This document shows positions 45,174 to 56,020 of a DNA stretch of 64,000 nucleotides, piece by piece; the first letter of the stretch is position 1; every line of letters begins with the position of its first letter. The DNA comes from Artemisia argyi (Eukaryota > Streptophyta > Magnoliopsida > Asterales > Asteraceae). The DNA is taken from contig CM060692.1 of the NCBI GenBank assembly GCA_030686995.1, positions 8,475,465 through 8,539,464 of the forward strand, written 5' to 3'. The notes beneath the pieces are model-generated. The model was not told the origin of the DNA, did not search any database, and worked only from the letters and a program-made list of their open reading frames with translations. Position numbers and translations under genes: made by a program.

Positions 45174-45431
45174 AAATCATATCAGTTCTGCCCGGTAGGT
45201 TTACTATGATTTACTTCGCTATATTGGTTTGCTATAGTAGTTGTTTTAACACTTCAATATAAACTGCAGAATCAAGCGTACGTGATTTCGAGGGCCATAC
45301 TACATACCCTTCGGTCAAGATTGAGAAGTCAATTTCTAGTTCATTTGTAATATCTACAAGTTCTTGCAACCATATTCTTCTTTCTCGTCATTGTACTCTT
45401 GTTTACTTTAAATGTAAATGTTGCTCTATAT
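45174..45431 (+). other. 3' untranslated region with probable intron
   Basis: A GT-AG intron at 45195-45269 (GTAGGTTTAC ... AAACTGCAG) is shared in position with 12121-12197. No clear AATAAA is seen; the matching region ends near 45431. Confidence 0.5.
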
Positions 45432-45893
45432 GCATGTGGTCATATGTTTTTCCAATGTAATACTATGCTTTTTGTATGTCTAAAACCGTTTATACAGTAT
45501 GATAATCTTTAGAGTAAATTACTACTGGTTCATGTGGTTTGGTAAAATTTGCCGAATACTATTTGCGAAAACCATCACTACAAAATGAAAAGCAAAAATT
45601 AAGTCGGCCACCCATAATAAAATGGGGACTTTTGAGGATTTTTGGGCATTCTTTTTCTTTCTATGAATTTAGAGTAAATTGTCAATCAACAAGTTATAAC
45701 TTTCTCTAAAAGTCATCTAGATTCCGCCATATGCTCATTTAATTGTGATTAACAACTCAAAATCTGCCATAGGCATCTAAATACCGTCATATGCTTATAC
45801 ACCAACATTACGAAAAAACACATTTCTAATCAACCAATAGACCGTGCATCGCACGGGTTGGGTCAAGCCTCGTATATATATATATATATATAT
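45432..45893 (+). repeat. Downstream tail of copy C
   Basis: Near-identical to 41681-42146. It contains CCGTGCATCGCACGGG (45842), a self-complementary motif, and ends in (TA)n, after which the next leader starts. Confidence 0.9.
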
Positions 45894-46763
45894 ATAGTGC
45901 AATCACAATGTCTGTGTATTAATTAGTAATGTTTTCTAGAAACACAAACACACAGTCAAATTACTTGGATTTACCTATTCTATCCTTGAGATGCTTGAAT
46001 ACGTGGCAATATTTTATGGTATCTTACAATTTTTAGTTTAGGAGGTTGTTGTACTAGAACTAATCTGGAATTGCCCTTTTTTTTATTTATCCACTAAAAT
46101 TAATATTTAACACGAACATACAAATTATATCAAACACGAACCTAAACAGTTTGTGTTGTATAGAAAGTTTTTTATTTTTTTTAAGTCAAGCAAATAAATA
46201 TAAGAAACAGATATTTTGTAAACATACTAACAACGTGTGGTTACCGTTATGGTCATTGTGTTCAACTCGGTTTGTAATAATCCTTTTTCCCAAATATTGA
46301 ACATTTCATGGGTGGTCCAAGTGATGGATGTGGTGCAACCACAATTCACAAACTCTACGTACTAATTAGTGGTGTTGTTTTAGTCACACAAAGAGTCTTC
46401 CTATCCAAATTTTGTTGGAAAGTTGGTCGAAGTTTCATTTTGTCAAATTTAAAACCTTTAATAACTGAATTTTGTTTATTTGCAAGTCATTCATGTTCTT
46501 CTCCTTTGCCTAATTAAACCCTTCCTTAATTCTAGCAAATACTCCTTGTATATCATTCACATTATTACCACCAAACTATGCTTTTTGTCATATGTTTTTC
46601 CAATGTAATACTATGCTTTTTGTATGTCTAAAACCGTTTATACAGTATGATAATCTTTAGAGTAAATTACTACTGGTTCATGGGTTTGGTAAAATTTGCC
46701 GAATACTATTTGCGAAAACCATCACTACAAAATGAAAAGCAAAAATTAAGTCGGCCACCCATA
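45894..46763 (+). repeat. Leader+tail cassette without gene (copy D)
   Basis: 45894-46577 is the leader, with the 69-codon frame at 46308-46517, and 46578-46763 is the first part of the tail. The leader-tail junction is the same as in copy B, so the two gene-less cassettes share one deletion event. The tail is cut short at 46763. Confidence 0.9.
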
Positions 46764-47040
46764 ATCACCGTCATCATCTCCGGTCAATAAGTTCAATATT
46801 TAGAAGCTAAACGGAGTCAATAAAAACCGTATACGAACACCATTCTGCTATATGATGCAAAATCAAGGAGATTCAAATACAAACTCTTGTTTTGACTAAA
46901 ATTGCTTGGATATTTGTGTATGCTTTTTGTCAATTTGAAAAGTAAATAATTAGTAAAAGAATGCTAAATTGTCCTACAACTTTTTTTGTATTTACCCTTT
47001 CACTTGTATGATTTTGAGTTTTAACTTTTGAATAAATAAT
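46764..47040. other. Intergenic sequence
   Basis: Nothing recognisable in about 280 bp. Confidence 0.4.
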
Positions 47041-47545
47041 TGAATAGGCCCGGTTTGGTTCAATTTGACCACCGAGTAACCGTCGTGGTACTTTGTTGCA
47101 TTAACTGATGGTGGTTTGCTGCATATATTATGCAATCTTCTTGATTGACTTTAACCATTAAGCTCTTGTCCGCCACATACATGTACACTATAAAATTATC
47201 AACATTAACGTGTATAAGAAGTGCATTTTAATATGAGTATTTAACAAACAATAATGCATAGATATATCATCTAGTCGAACACTTACCGATGGTTTCAACA
47301 AGTTGCAAACGGCTTCTTTCATACTACGGTTAGTGATCGAGATTTGACAAAAACTCAAGACAAGCTTCGCTCTCGAGACTTGTAGTGTTATCTTCCCTTA
47401 TCATTCCTCGATTCTCTTGTAGAACTCGATTAATGAGTTGGGCGTAATTTTCTAACTGGGCTGCAACTTGAGTTGGAATTGAAAAGTTTTGGGCTGATAA
47501 AGCGCAGTTTTCTGAAACGATATTACGATATATCTTGTTCATTTG
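47041..47545 (-). pseudogene. Fragment of an unrecognised gene family (unit 1)
   Basis: On the minus strand a frame at 47542-47330 reads AAQLENYAQLINRVLQENRG and then EDNTTSLESEACLEFLSNLD. The same peptide is encoded at 55144-54749 and, in part, at 58165 and 62990. It is followed by KEAVCNLLKPS and a possible splice donor GGTAAGTG (47287). 47170-47040 matches another piece found at 50580-50470 and 59660-59540. Short, broken, helical in character. I do not recognise the protein. Confidence 0.45.
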
Positions 47546-47607
47546 GACTTTTGTTAGTCTTATTGGTCTTCAAAAATCTTCTTTTTGCTCACTGATTTCC
47601 TGAAAAC

Positions 47608-47997
47608 ACGGTGAGTTTGGCAAAGAGCTTATAGGGGCTTGGGCTTTTAAAATAAGTCAGCTAATAAAATAAGTCTCGTTTGTCATGGGGCTTACGAAAG
47701 TGCTTATAAAATAAGCCGGCTAAAAACTTTAGCCCCATAAAAAGGGCTAAAAACTTTAGCCCGGGGCTTTTGAATAATAAATTACTTATTTACTCACAAA
47801 AATACATCTAATATATATACAAAAACTTATTTAATTATGTATTTTTTTAGTAAATTTGCAATAATAAGCCTCAGCCTCAGCTTATTTGCCAAACAAATTT
47901 ATATAAATACAAATTTCAATTTCGGCTTATAATATAAGTCCTATCCCAGCCCAGCCCTAACTCCAGCCCGAGCCCAGCCTATTTCGCCAAACATAAC
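47608..47997. mobile_element. Possible MITE
   Basis: GAGTTTGGCAAAGAGCTTAT on the left and GCCTATTTCGCCAAACATA on the right are inverted relatives. The interior is rich in AGCCC/GGGCT and AAAATAAG words. No clear target duplication. Confidence 0.4.
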
Positions 47998-48144
47998 CTA
48001 TATATCAATCATGATCATTAGCAGAGATAGAGGCCAATATTGAAGCGGTTGAGATTCTTCCTATTTTATTTGATGAGGGTTAAATCCTTGGCTCATATGT
48101 AGGAGTCTAACCGAACTATTTTCGTAACCGTTACCTTTAACTAG

Positions 48145-48402
48145 TTAAATGCATCGAAGATTCTCTTAAATTTACTGCCCTCAAAGAAAAAAGAGAATAT
48201 AATTAAATGAGAAACTGCGAAAAGTTAAGGCGAAAGGAAAGGAGAATAAAAATTAACGAGTATAACAAGTGGTCACAGATTGAAGAGAGAAGAGAAGTGT
48301 CATGGCTCAAGAATCGAACTTGGGTCTTCTCATCCCTACAACAAACCGTAACCACTAGTCCAACCCCACAATACATCATTTGAATGACTTTATTAATACT
48401 TA
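48145..48402 (-). repeat. tRNA-like SINE-type repeat, copy 1
   Basis: On the minus strand GGGGTTGGACTAGTGGTTAC resembles an A box and CCCAAGTTCGATTCTTGAGC a B box of tRNA-type promoters, about 40 bp apart. Related copies are at 53030-53170, 55615-55925, 60540-60680 and 61200-61525. Part of the shared sequence extends beyond a SINE body and may reflect segmental duplication. A poly(A) tract adjoins at 48418-48450. Confidence 0.4.
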
Positions 48403-48417
48403 ACATATACGCGAAAG

Positions 48418-48452
<35 letters not shown>

Positions 48453-48649
48453 TCAAAACATGGTGAGGAAAGTAAACTAGATGCGTACGATTATCTGTTT
48501 TTCAATTGTTATGTAACTATTTTTGCTTTGTTATGTAACTATTTTTATTTTTTAGTTATATACATCATATTTTTAAATTATGTTTATTATGCGTATCTTG
48601 TGATCATTTTACCAATCCTCATTCAAAAAAATGTTGATAAATGAAAGGT

Positions 48650-49555
48650 AATTAAACGGTTACAAAATACACACAATAGACGGAGTTTAAAAGCATGATG
48701 ATGCTCGTGCATATATCGCACTCACGTTTTTGTAAGTTAAAAACTTTAGAGTTTCTTTAATAGGACAATATGCAATAGGAAAAATTAAAAGGGGATAACT
48801 TGACTATAATTTTTGTAGCTAATTGGCTACAATTCATCATATAAATTACATAAGAAAAGAATCCGAGACCCGCTAAAAAGACTCAGGGACCCAAAAAACT
48901 CACAAGTTATAATATAAATTGTAAAGAGTTGGCTACAATTGCATTCTAGCTAAATATATTCCCTTGTTCTTTCACTTTAAACATACTAAGGTTATATATG
49001 CATTTTTTTGCCACGCTTTGCATGTACTTGAAACACAGTCGTAATTCCGACTCTCATTTTTAGTTGAATGCACGTGGTAGACTATGGTAACAATGAATGA
49101 AGTAAATCACATTGCCTTTCTTTTAGCTGCTAAATATGCTATCAATCGAATATTACATACTAAAAAAAAGCATGCTAAATTCATTGGTAAAAGGTGTTGA
49201 TTTAAAGAACTATGAATCATGTAAAAATCTTAAAAGCGTCAGAGGAAAGTGGTGGAGAAGTAAGGAATACTTGGTAGCGTATATACTAAACAACCATTGG
49301 CTTAAAACAAGCTTAAAAAAATGAATACTCTACACTCACGTGTTATAAACATTTTTAGATAAGAGCTTCTTTCTATCCCACATCGTTAGTAAAAAAATGA
49401 ATACTCTACACTCACGTGTTATAAACATTTTAGATATTGCCTATGTGGATTATATGGGTCATAGTTCGCTTGTTAATTTGTATGAGTCATTAATTTTTTG
49501 TTAATGATGTTAAGTCATTAGTTGTTAGTGGTGCTGAATTTCCTCCTATTCCGCC
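48650..49555. other. Segment also found at 58170-58510
   Basis: 49010-49330 (GTAATTCCGACTCTCATTTT, AGCTGCTAAATATGCTATCA and onward) is duplicated at 58190-58560. A direct repeat of ACTCTACACTCACGTGTTAT occurs at 49326 and 49401. No gene. Confidence 0.5.
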
Positions 49556-49668
49556 TGAAGGGGTAAAAGTCTCCGGTGGGACTCGAACATGAGACCTCCC
49601 CTAACAAAACCCTCAAGCCCCTAAGGAATCTTGGTGGCCAACTGAGTTAGCCCAGTCGGTTTATTCCA
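49556..49668 (-). mobile_element. tRNA-derived SINE
   Basis: On the minus strand GACTGGGCTAACTCAGTTGG is a good RNA polymerase III A box and GTTCGAGTCCC a good B box, spaced as in a tRNA-derived SINE. The intervening part (AGGGGCTTGAGGGTTTTGTT) does not fold as a tRNA. No duplicate copy is in the window; it is missing from the paralogous segment near 58750, so it arrived after that duplication. Confidence 0.65.
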
Positions 49669-49689
49669 AGTATTTATTAGATGTTATTG

Positions 49690-50662
49690 TCAACGTTAAA
49701 TCATATCATGATAGGTTGTTTCTAGTTGAGGAATCGAGAAACTGTTTTCGCTAAATCATTTCCAGATTGGGCGTTTTTAGTTGAGGAATTGAGAAACTTT
49801 TTTCTCACTTGACTTGGATAATGCTAAATCGAAAAGGGGGTTTTGTTGCGTTGGTTAGTTGGTGTTAAGCCTTATAATGCTCGTCAATGATTTTGTTTTT
49901 CAGATTATGTAGTTACAGTTTATATCATATATAATTTTAAATTGCTACTTTCATCTTCCTCCGTCTTTTTTAGATTTTTCATGTTGGTTTGATAGCATAT
50001 GCAGTAGATAAGTTTATGAAACAACATAGGTAACCAATCTAACTTGAAATAATTATATTACTATCAGCATGATCAATAAGATAAGCTCCCAAATTCCTTT
50101 TGCAGAATAAGAAGTTCATACGATCAGATAATTAGAGCATTGGCCATGGAACTATTTGTGAACTCAAGTCGTTGGGTTGTTAATCGGCCCAATTAAAATT
50201 CGTTGCCTCTTTTGACTTTCCTCAAAAATCAAAACGCCAATCCACACCGCCATCACAACTAAGAACACAATGCATGACGTAAAGCCTAGAGCGAAGAAAA
50301 CAAAATATAAGAATCCTTCTTTTTCTGCTAGAGTTTGAGTTTGAGCTTAAGCTTGAGCTTGAGCTGGAGCTAGAGGAGAACGCCTTTGACCAGCTATGAC
50401 ATGAATGATAATCTTGTTGCTGTTGTTTTCGATTATTCCACTATTGGAATATTTAGGCTCGTTTGGTTCAACTTGACCACCGAGTAACCATTGTTAGACT
50501 TTGTTGCGTCAAAGGGTGATGGTGCGTTGCATTGATGTAATCTTCTTGCCCAAGCTCTTTCTAACCTCATACACATATGCTATAAAACCAACAACAACTT
50601 AACAACATGTATAAGAACCATGTTTTTAAACAGATTATAACAAATAACAGTGTATGCATACA
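49690..50662 (-). pseudogene. Fragment of the unrecognised family, membrane-anchor part
   Basis: Minus-strand reading near 50470-50200 gives IIIHVIAGQRRSPLAPAQAQ, then a hydrophobic stretch FLYFVFFALGFTSCIVFLVV, resembling a C-terminal membrane anchor after a low-complexity AQ region. A frameshift or lost splice lies just upstream. The copy at 59660-59260 has the same order. (GAGCTT)n DNA at 50335-50374 encodes the AQ repeats. Confidence 0.4.
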
Positions 50663-51246
50663 TCACTACTACAAAAATTCTCATAGAGACAGGTTAGAAT
50701 GGCTCATGAAGAGTGGTTTAGGAACCACTCTAGGCGGGGGGTATCTCTATAACCAAACAATATAGAAACCGCTTCGACAACCGGTGTCTATTATGAACAT
50801 CAAAACCAGTTTTGCTCATAAGAACCAGTGTCTACAACCGGTGTTTACATGCCTCTAGTATGGAGTAAAGAGATCAGTTTTTATATAAGAACCAGTTTTT
50901 GTGAGATTTTCTTTTTAAAAAAAATGATTTTTATTTTTGCGAATAATATAAAATTTTCATAATTCCATAATGTACAACTAAATTAAAGTGCATAAATCTT
51001 GATACATGCCAATATAACAACCTAAAACCAGATTTTCTATCATTGAACTTATTCTACTTATACAAACATAAAATCTAGCATACAGTTTATTACCAGTATC
51101 TAATTAGAAGTATATTTCATTTTTAGGCTGCTTCTCTCCAATACAAGTTATATATCTTGCTTTGCAATATCACATGTACTTTGCGCACGAGCTCTTTCTC
51201 TTTTAGTGTAGTTTTCAATTAGATCAACCAAGTGTGTGAACCTGCA
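50663..51246. repeat. CACTA-like terminus
   Basis: CACTACTACAAAAATTCTCA begins at 50663 and the following ~300 bp match the inverted terminus at 35930-35640. In the paralogous segment near 59755 this DNA is absent. The opposite terminus is not visible; the inserted block seems to end at 52058 in exportin-1 sequence. Confidence 0.65.
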
Positions 51247-51746
51247 ATACAACATGCATCAATTCATTAAAATATATATAGCCGATACCCAAGTTATAGT
51301 AAGCCATACCAAACAGACCCTGAAACTAGATTACAGCAACACAACAAGCAAGCAAGCATATTACAGCTAGGGGTGTCGGGTTAGTTTTGAAACGAACTGT
51401 AGAATATGCAAAGTTAGTTTTGAAACCAAATGTCAATAGGGAATCAGTAAATGTAGGTGCAAGTCCTTTTCATTTTAGCAGTAGATCATTTGATGTAATT
51501 CCCAAATTCACATTCATGGACAAGTTTTTTACACAAATATTAGTTCTTGATTCAATTAGTCAGTAAGCAAGAGCCCTAAGGGCTTTAAAACAGTAAAAAT
51601 ATACACTTGCGGGTAAAAGCACATACAAAACCATCAGAAGCCGATAAGCAATTTAAAACATATATAGACAAATTATCAGGTTTCAGTAGTGCAAAATTTA
51701 TGCAAGCTATGTTATAATAAATTTCCAGGAGGACGGAAAAACAAAC

Positions 51747-52058
51747 CAGTGGAGATTCAAAGATATAGCCCAAAGGAATCCACGAAAGAAACGCATGTAA
51801 TGTAGCCAGTGTAGCCCTGATTAGCTCTGCTTTTTGAGATGCTTGTAGCACATATAAGCATAACTCATGAACGAGCTGAAACTCACTGTTACCAACCACA
51901 AGAAACAGCACAATTTAGTTGGGAATCAATAATCACTTAAAAACGAGGACGGTCCAAAGAACTTATCAAGGTTTCAGTTACCTGTTGAGAGATTGCTTAA
52001 GTTCCTTGATCTTCTGTTGAGTCATTTCACCCCTTGAGAAATCAAATACCTCTTCACT
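51747..52058 (-). pseudogene. XPO1: Two captured exportin-1 exons
   Basis: On the minus strand 52058-51982 reads SEEVFDFSRGEMTQQKIKEL and on to LKQSLN. A GT-AG intron (51981-51886, GTAACTG ... AACAG) follows, then 51885-51747 reads EFQLVHELCLYVLQASQKAE, continuing RATLATLHAFLSWIPLGYIF. This is the N-terminal HEAT-repeat region of the nuclear export receptor exportin-1 (CRM1), roughly residues 165-240 of ~1,075. Both splice junctions and the next donor (GTTTGT, 51746-51741) are intact. The preceding and following exons are missing, so it cannot make exportin. The fragment is next to a CACTA-like end and absent from the paralogous segment, which suggests transposon capture. Confidence 0.85.
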
Positions 52059-52260
52059 TACCGATGGTGTCCCCAAATTGTAAACGGCTCCTTTCGTTCA
52101 ACTGATTACATGTCGTTGATTCAATTAAAAACTTGTTAGATGCATCAATGTTGTGGATCAACAACAGTACAAGGCCTAAAAGGCACATAAAACCATAGAT
52201 TTCGCCATTGAAAACCTGCGATCAAGATTTGTTTCTCTGGTTGGACCTAGAAGCTTTAGG
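52059..52260 (-). pseudogene. Exon-like fragment of the unrecognised family
   Basis: ACGAAAGGAGCCGTTTACAA on the minus strand reads TKGAVYNLGTPS, related to KEAVCNLLKPS at 47300 and repeated at 59790. It abuts the exportin-1 fragment at 52058/52059. Confidence 0.35.
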
Positions 52261-53029
52261 TCGTGAATAAAAGAATTTGTGAGAGTAAAAAACATCGAAC
52301 TATTGACAACCAAATATAGGATGAAAAAACAATGCGTGCGGTAGTATACCAAGCCAATAATTCGCCTTTAATATTCATGTATAACATTTTCTTAGACGAG
52401 GAGGTTCGACCCGTGCTTCGCTGCCGGAGGGTCCAATTATATAACGAGTTTCCGATGCATTGAGTTCTCTTTCGATACACTTTTAGTTAATCTTGTTTAA
52501 CATATATGGTGTTTTAACATATTCTTTTTCCTTCGAGTCCGCTTTGAAAAATGCTTGATATAAAGTTATTTAGCCGAATAGTATTCAAAAAAATATATGC
52601 AAGCAGTTGCTTTACTTTTAAAATAAGCTATAGTACTAAATACTAATGATATTAGCAATGAGTAGTATAACAACATCATTTATGTAATAAAACAAAACCC
52701 CTATTGGGAATTTTTCGGTTCAAAAAAATCAATTCATACCTTATTTAGTAATAATTGTATTTAAAAAAAATATTATTTTCTTATTAGGTAACATTTTATA
52801 TTTATCAATAATACAAGTAGAAGATAAATACAAAAAATATAGATAAGATACAATTAATAATAGGATTAAAATTTTTAAATAATTATCTTTAATAATAAAA
52901 AACTATAATTAAACATCATAAATCAAACAAAACAAAGATTAAATTATTTGTTTTTTAATAAATAAAAATATATGATTCAAAAAATTTTAAAAAACCCGAG
53001 CGTGCACGGGTATTATAACTAGTAAAAAA
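52261..53029. other. AT-rich intergenic sequence
   Basis: The part around 52500-52630 is partly repeated at 60180-60270 (GCTTGATATAAAGTTATTTA). CCCGAGCGTGCACGGGT at 52996-53012 is a self-complementary motif similar to those at 42095 and 45842. No gene. Confidence 0.4.
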
Positions 53030-53170
53030 AATTATGAGTATAAGAAGTGGTCCACGGATTGAATAAGAGAAGGAAGTGGCTTGGCTCAAGAGTTGAACCT
53101 CCTCCCTGTCTCACTAAAACCGTGACCACTAGTCCAACCCCCACAATACATCATTAGAATGACATTATTA
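53030..53170 (-). repeat. SINE-type repeat, copy 2
   Basis: Minus-strand GGGGTTGGACTAGTGGTCAC with a diverged B box. Interrupted by a Stowaway element at its ATTATTA end. Confidence 0.4.
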
Positions 53171-53444
53171 CTCCCTCCGTCCCAATATTATTGTCCACCT
53201 TTCCTTTTTTGTTTGTCCTAAAATAATTGTCCATGCCTAAATATAGAAATGAAAATAATTTAAGTTTACCTTACTACCCTTAATCAAATTTATTATTTAC
53301 AAAGTTAATTGAAATCAGTAATTAATAGTCAAAGGATAAAACTGTCATTTTGTTAAAAAGTAAGAAAGAGAAAGCTGTAATAAATGCACTTTTCTTAAAC
53401 TGTGTGTTTTTTGTCGGGGGACAATTATTTTGGGACGGAGGGAG
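53171..53444. mobile_element. Stowaway MITE
   Basis: CTCCCTCCGTCCCAATATTA and the reverse of TATTTTGGGACGGAGGGAG are perfect-type Stowaway ends. TA flanks both sides (53169-53170, 53445-53446). 274 bp. It interrupts the SINE-type repeat, whose uninterrupted form is seen at 60660. Confidence 0.92.
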
Positions 53445-53445
53445 T

Positions 53446-53690
53446 AATATCGTCCTTTTGGGGCATATATCGTCCCTGTGGCAAACTTTTGGGGCAAATA
53501 TCGTCCTTTTGGGGCATATATCGTCCCAAATTGGTCAAACTTTAGGGACGATACATGCACACGGACCAAACTTTAGGGACGACACATGCACACGGGCGAA
53601 ACTTTAGGGACGATCCTTGCAGTTTCGAAATTTGTAGGACGAAACATGCAAATTGGTCAAACTTTAGGGACGAGTTTTGCAATTTACTCC
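53446..53690. repeat. Minisatellite of TATCGTCC / AGGGACGA units
   Basis: Four short units of TATCGTCCTTTTGGGGCA type are followed by about five units of AAACTTTAGGGACGATACAT, ~31 bp period, to 53685. The two word sets are partly inverted to each other (ATCGTCCC and GGGACGAT), so the array can fold. Confidence 0.75.
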
Positions 53691-54580
53691 TGGAAAAATA
53701 TAAAAAGATTTCAAAAGCCGGTGAAGATGTATCTTTTCATTCTCAAATATACTATAGGATCGATAGGTATGCATGTACTTACAAAAAATCATATGACCTA
53801 ATGTTGGGTATACATAAAAAGTACGGTTTCATCTTGGTTGAATGTCGAAAAGGTTACAGCAATGTTTGATCCCAAGCCCGGAAGAATTGAAGTACACACT
53901 TGGAGAAGAGGTTAATCTCATTTCACAAACGTCCAATGCTATAGCTTCCTAAAATTCTTTCTAAATACATTCCTACCATTACATTACATTACATGTCTTG
54001 AATTCACAGGTTGAAAGAGTTGACTCACTTTTGTGACATTTCGATCAACTTACAACAACACCGATTAGAAAATTTTTAAGCATAAACGTTAGGATGATGC
54101 ATCTTTTCTCTTCACAAACTTGGCTTGGATGCTTCGTATGAATAGATATCTCTAATCTAGAGCTAATGACGGTCAAAAAATCAGATGGACTAAAACCGAA
54201 CCAGAGCAAAATGTTTGGTTTAGGTCTGGGTGGGTTTGGTCGGGTCCAACAAAGCATAATGATCGGTTATGCGCAAGATCAAACCAGACCGGACCAAACC
54301 GAAGACACGGTTATATATTAGCAAAGCATTATGGTAGGTAATTTTTCATTAGCAAGCATAATCTCAGGATATAAATAGACGTACATGTGTTAAACACTCC
54401 ATTAATGTATTAGTATCAACATAATTAAGAAGATCAGCTACAAATTTCTTATTATTTGACTTAAGAATTTCACATGTCATAAGCTAGCTAGCATGAGATA
54501 GTAGCATATATAAGAAAGAAGAAGCATTATAGGGAACACGATATATCAAATGCATACCAAGTTGCAAACGGCTTCTTTCT
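53691..54580. other. Duplicated segment, unit 1 (partner 61860-62700)
   Basis: TACACACTTGGAGAAGAGGT (53892) and AATGTTTGGTTTAGGTCTGG (54210) recur at 62070 and 62335. This shows the two halves of 47-63 kb are copies of one segment about 8.2 kb apart here. No gene. Confidence 0.65.
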
Positions 54581-55144
54581 TTCCATTGATTTCCATTGCT
54601 AAATTTACATAATATTTAGCACGTACTTTAGTCGAGGGACCATTAGGCCATGTCATAAGTCATAACATTATTGAAGGATTGAGACTTCCATGGTAACACT
54701 TGTAGTGGTTCAGTAAATGAATTTTTTAGCCACGCTTTCATGCTACGTTTAGTCATCAAAACTTGACAAAAACTCAAGACAAGGTTTGCTCTCGAGACTT
54801 GTAGTGTCATCTTCCCTTATCATTCCTCGATTCTCTTGCTGAACCCGATTAATGAGTTGGGCGTAATTTTCTAGCTGGGCTGCTGCAACTTGGGGCAGGA
54901 TTTCCAGAGTTTTGGGCTGATAATGGGCAGTTTTAACTTGCATATCTTGTTCTCTTGGACTTCTGTTAGTCTTATTGTTCTTCAAATTAATTTTCCATAA
55001 ATCTTCAAAAATCTTCTTTCTGCTCACTGATTTCCTGAAAACATTTACAAAAAACATATAACAATTTCTCGTAATATTTACAATTACAGCCACAAACTTA
55101 TTTATTTGTTTTGACCAAAATATGTATAGTTGAGCATATGTCAA
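54581..55144 (-). pseudogene. Best-preserved exon of the unrecognised family (unit 1)
   Basis: The minus-strand frame 55144-54749 encodes a helical, charged region ending AQLENYAQLINRVQQENRGM then EDDTTSLESKPCLEFLSSFD and a stop. The N-terminal part (YIFWSKQINKFVAVIVNITR) is probably intron read-through. Repeats of this exon at 47542, 58165 and 63010 support an ancestral gene. Function unknown. Confidence 0.45.
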
Positions 55145-55145
55145 T

Positions 55146-55487
55146 CATGCGGGTGTGGATCTAACCGGGGTTTCTCCTCTTGTGGGTTTGAGTAGCCGGG
55201 GTCTTACAGTAGGACAGGCTGCTTTGAAAGCCGCCTCGTACAAAGTGGCAAAACATGAGAAAGCGTGCATTGAAAATCAGCATGTTTTTATTCCTTTCGC
55301 GTTTGATACTTTTGGTTTTCTTGCACCTGAGGCAGTGGAGCTACTCAACAGAGTTCAACGTGCTATGTATAGTAATGTTGTAACACCTATATCCAAAAAT
55401 GTCGTTTTTAAGAGAATTGGTTTTGCAATTCAAAAAGGGCTAGCGGCGCAGCTTGTTGCTCGCTTGCCTTCCACCACTATGTAAATT
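55146..55487 (+). pseudogene. Retroposed ORF fragment, transposon-associated
   Basis: An open frame without ATG (HAGVDLTGVSPLVGLSSRGL, then AALKAASYKVAKHEKACIEN, FAFDTFGFLAPEAVELLNRV, ending LVARLPSTTM) stops 24 bp before a ~39 bp poly(A) tract (55512-55550), with (TA)n between. It is richer in G+C than its flanks. This sequence recurs in many plant genomes in reverse-transcriptase-like or 'auxilin-like' annotated proteins; I cannot name the source element with confidence. The 5' truncation plus poly(A) tail point to LINE-mediated insertion. Confidence 0.65.
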
Positions 55488-55508
55488 CAATTCAGTATTA
55501 TATATATA

Positions 55509-55511
<3 letters not shown>

Positions 55512-55550
<39 letters not shown>
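55512..55550 (+). repeat. Poly(A) tail of the retroposed fragment
   Basis: 39 consecutive A on the strand of the ORF, directly after its 3' end. Confidence 0.85.
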
Positions 55551-55553
<3 letters not shown>

Positions 55554-55614
55554 AGTTGTTTTGATACTTGGAAATGAATAAAACCAGGATTTGAAAGAAT
55601 GACAAAAAGTCTTT

Positions 55615-55925
55615 CTAGTTAAATGCATTGAAGATACTCACAAGACAAACATATCATATCTTTTTTTCCTTAAACATTTTATTTAATTTGCTACTCCTCA
55701 AAGAAAAAAAGGGCAAATAATTAAATGAAAAACCTGACACTTGAAAAGTTATAAGCAAAGGGGAAGAAATAAAAATATATATGAGTATAACAAGAGGTGC
55801 AAGAGCTCATATGGTCAGTGGAGTGGCTTGGCTCAAGTATTGAACTTGGGACATCCATGCATAATATGAGCAACTTGACCACGGGTCCAAACCCACAATA
55901 CATTATTTATATGACTTTATTAATT
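55615..55925 (-). repeat. SINE-type repeat, copy 3
   Basis: AAATGCATTGAAGATACTCA through ATGACTTTATTAATTG matches copies at 48145 and 61200. The B-box-like CAAGTTCAATACTTGAGCC is retained on the minus strand. Confidence 0.45.
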
Positions 55926-56020
55926 GTTAAAATGTAGAAGATTTTTCAAATTTCTATAATCTTTTTTATTTTTTTATTTTATTGTAGCAAACAAAAAGCT
56001 TTTGTAAGTTCAGATACTAG

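Noticed and set aside
49556..49668. Possible tRNA gene
   Set aside because: A and B boxes are good, but no cloverleaf or anticodon stem can be formed; a SINE fits better.
53345..53607. Overlapping frames on both strands
   Set aside because: Produced by a Stowaway end and a minisatellite.
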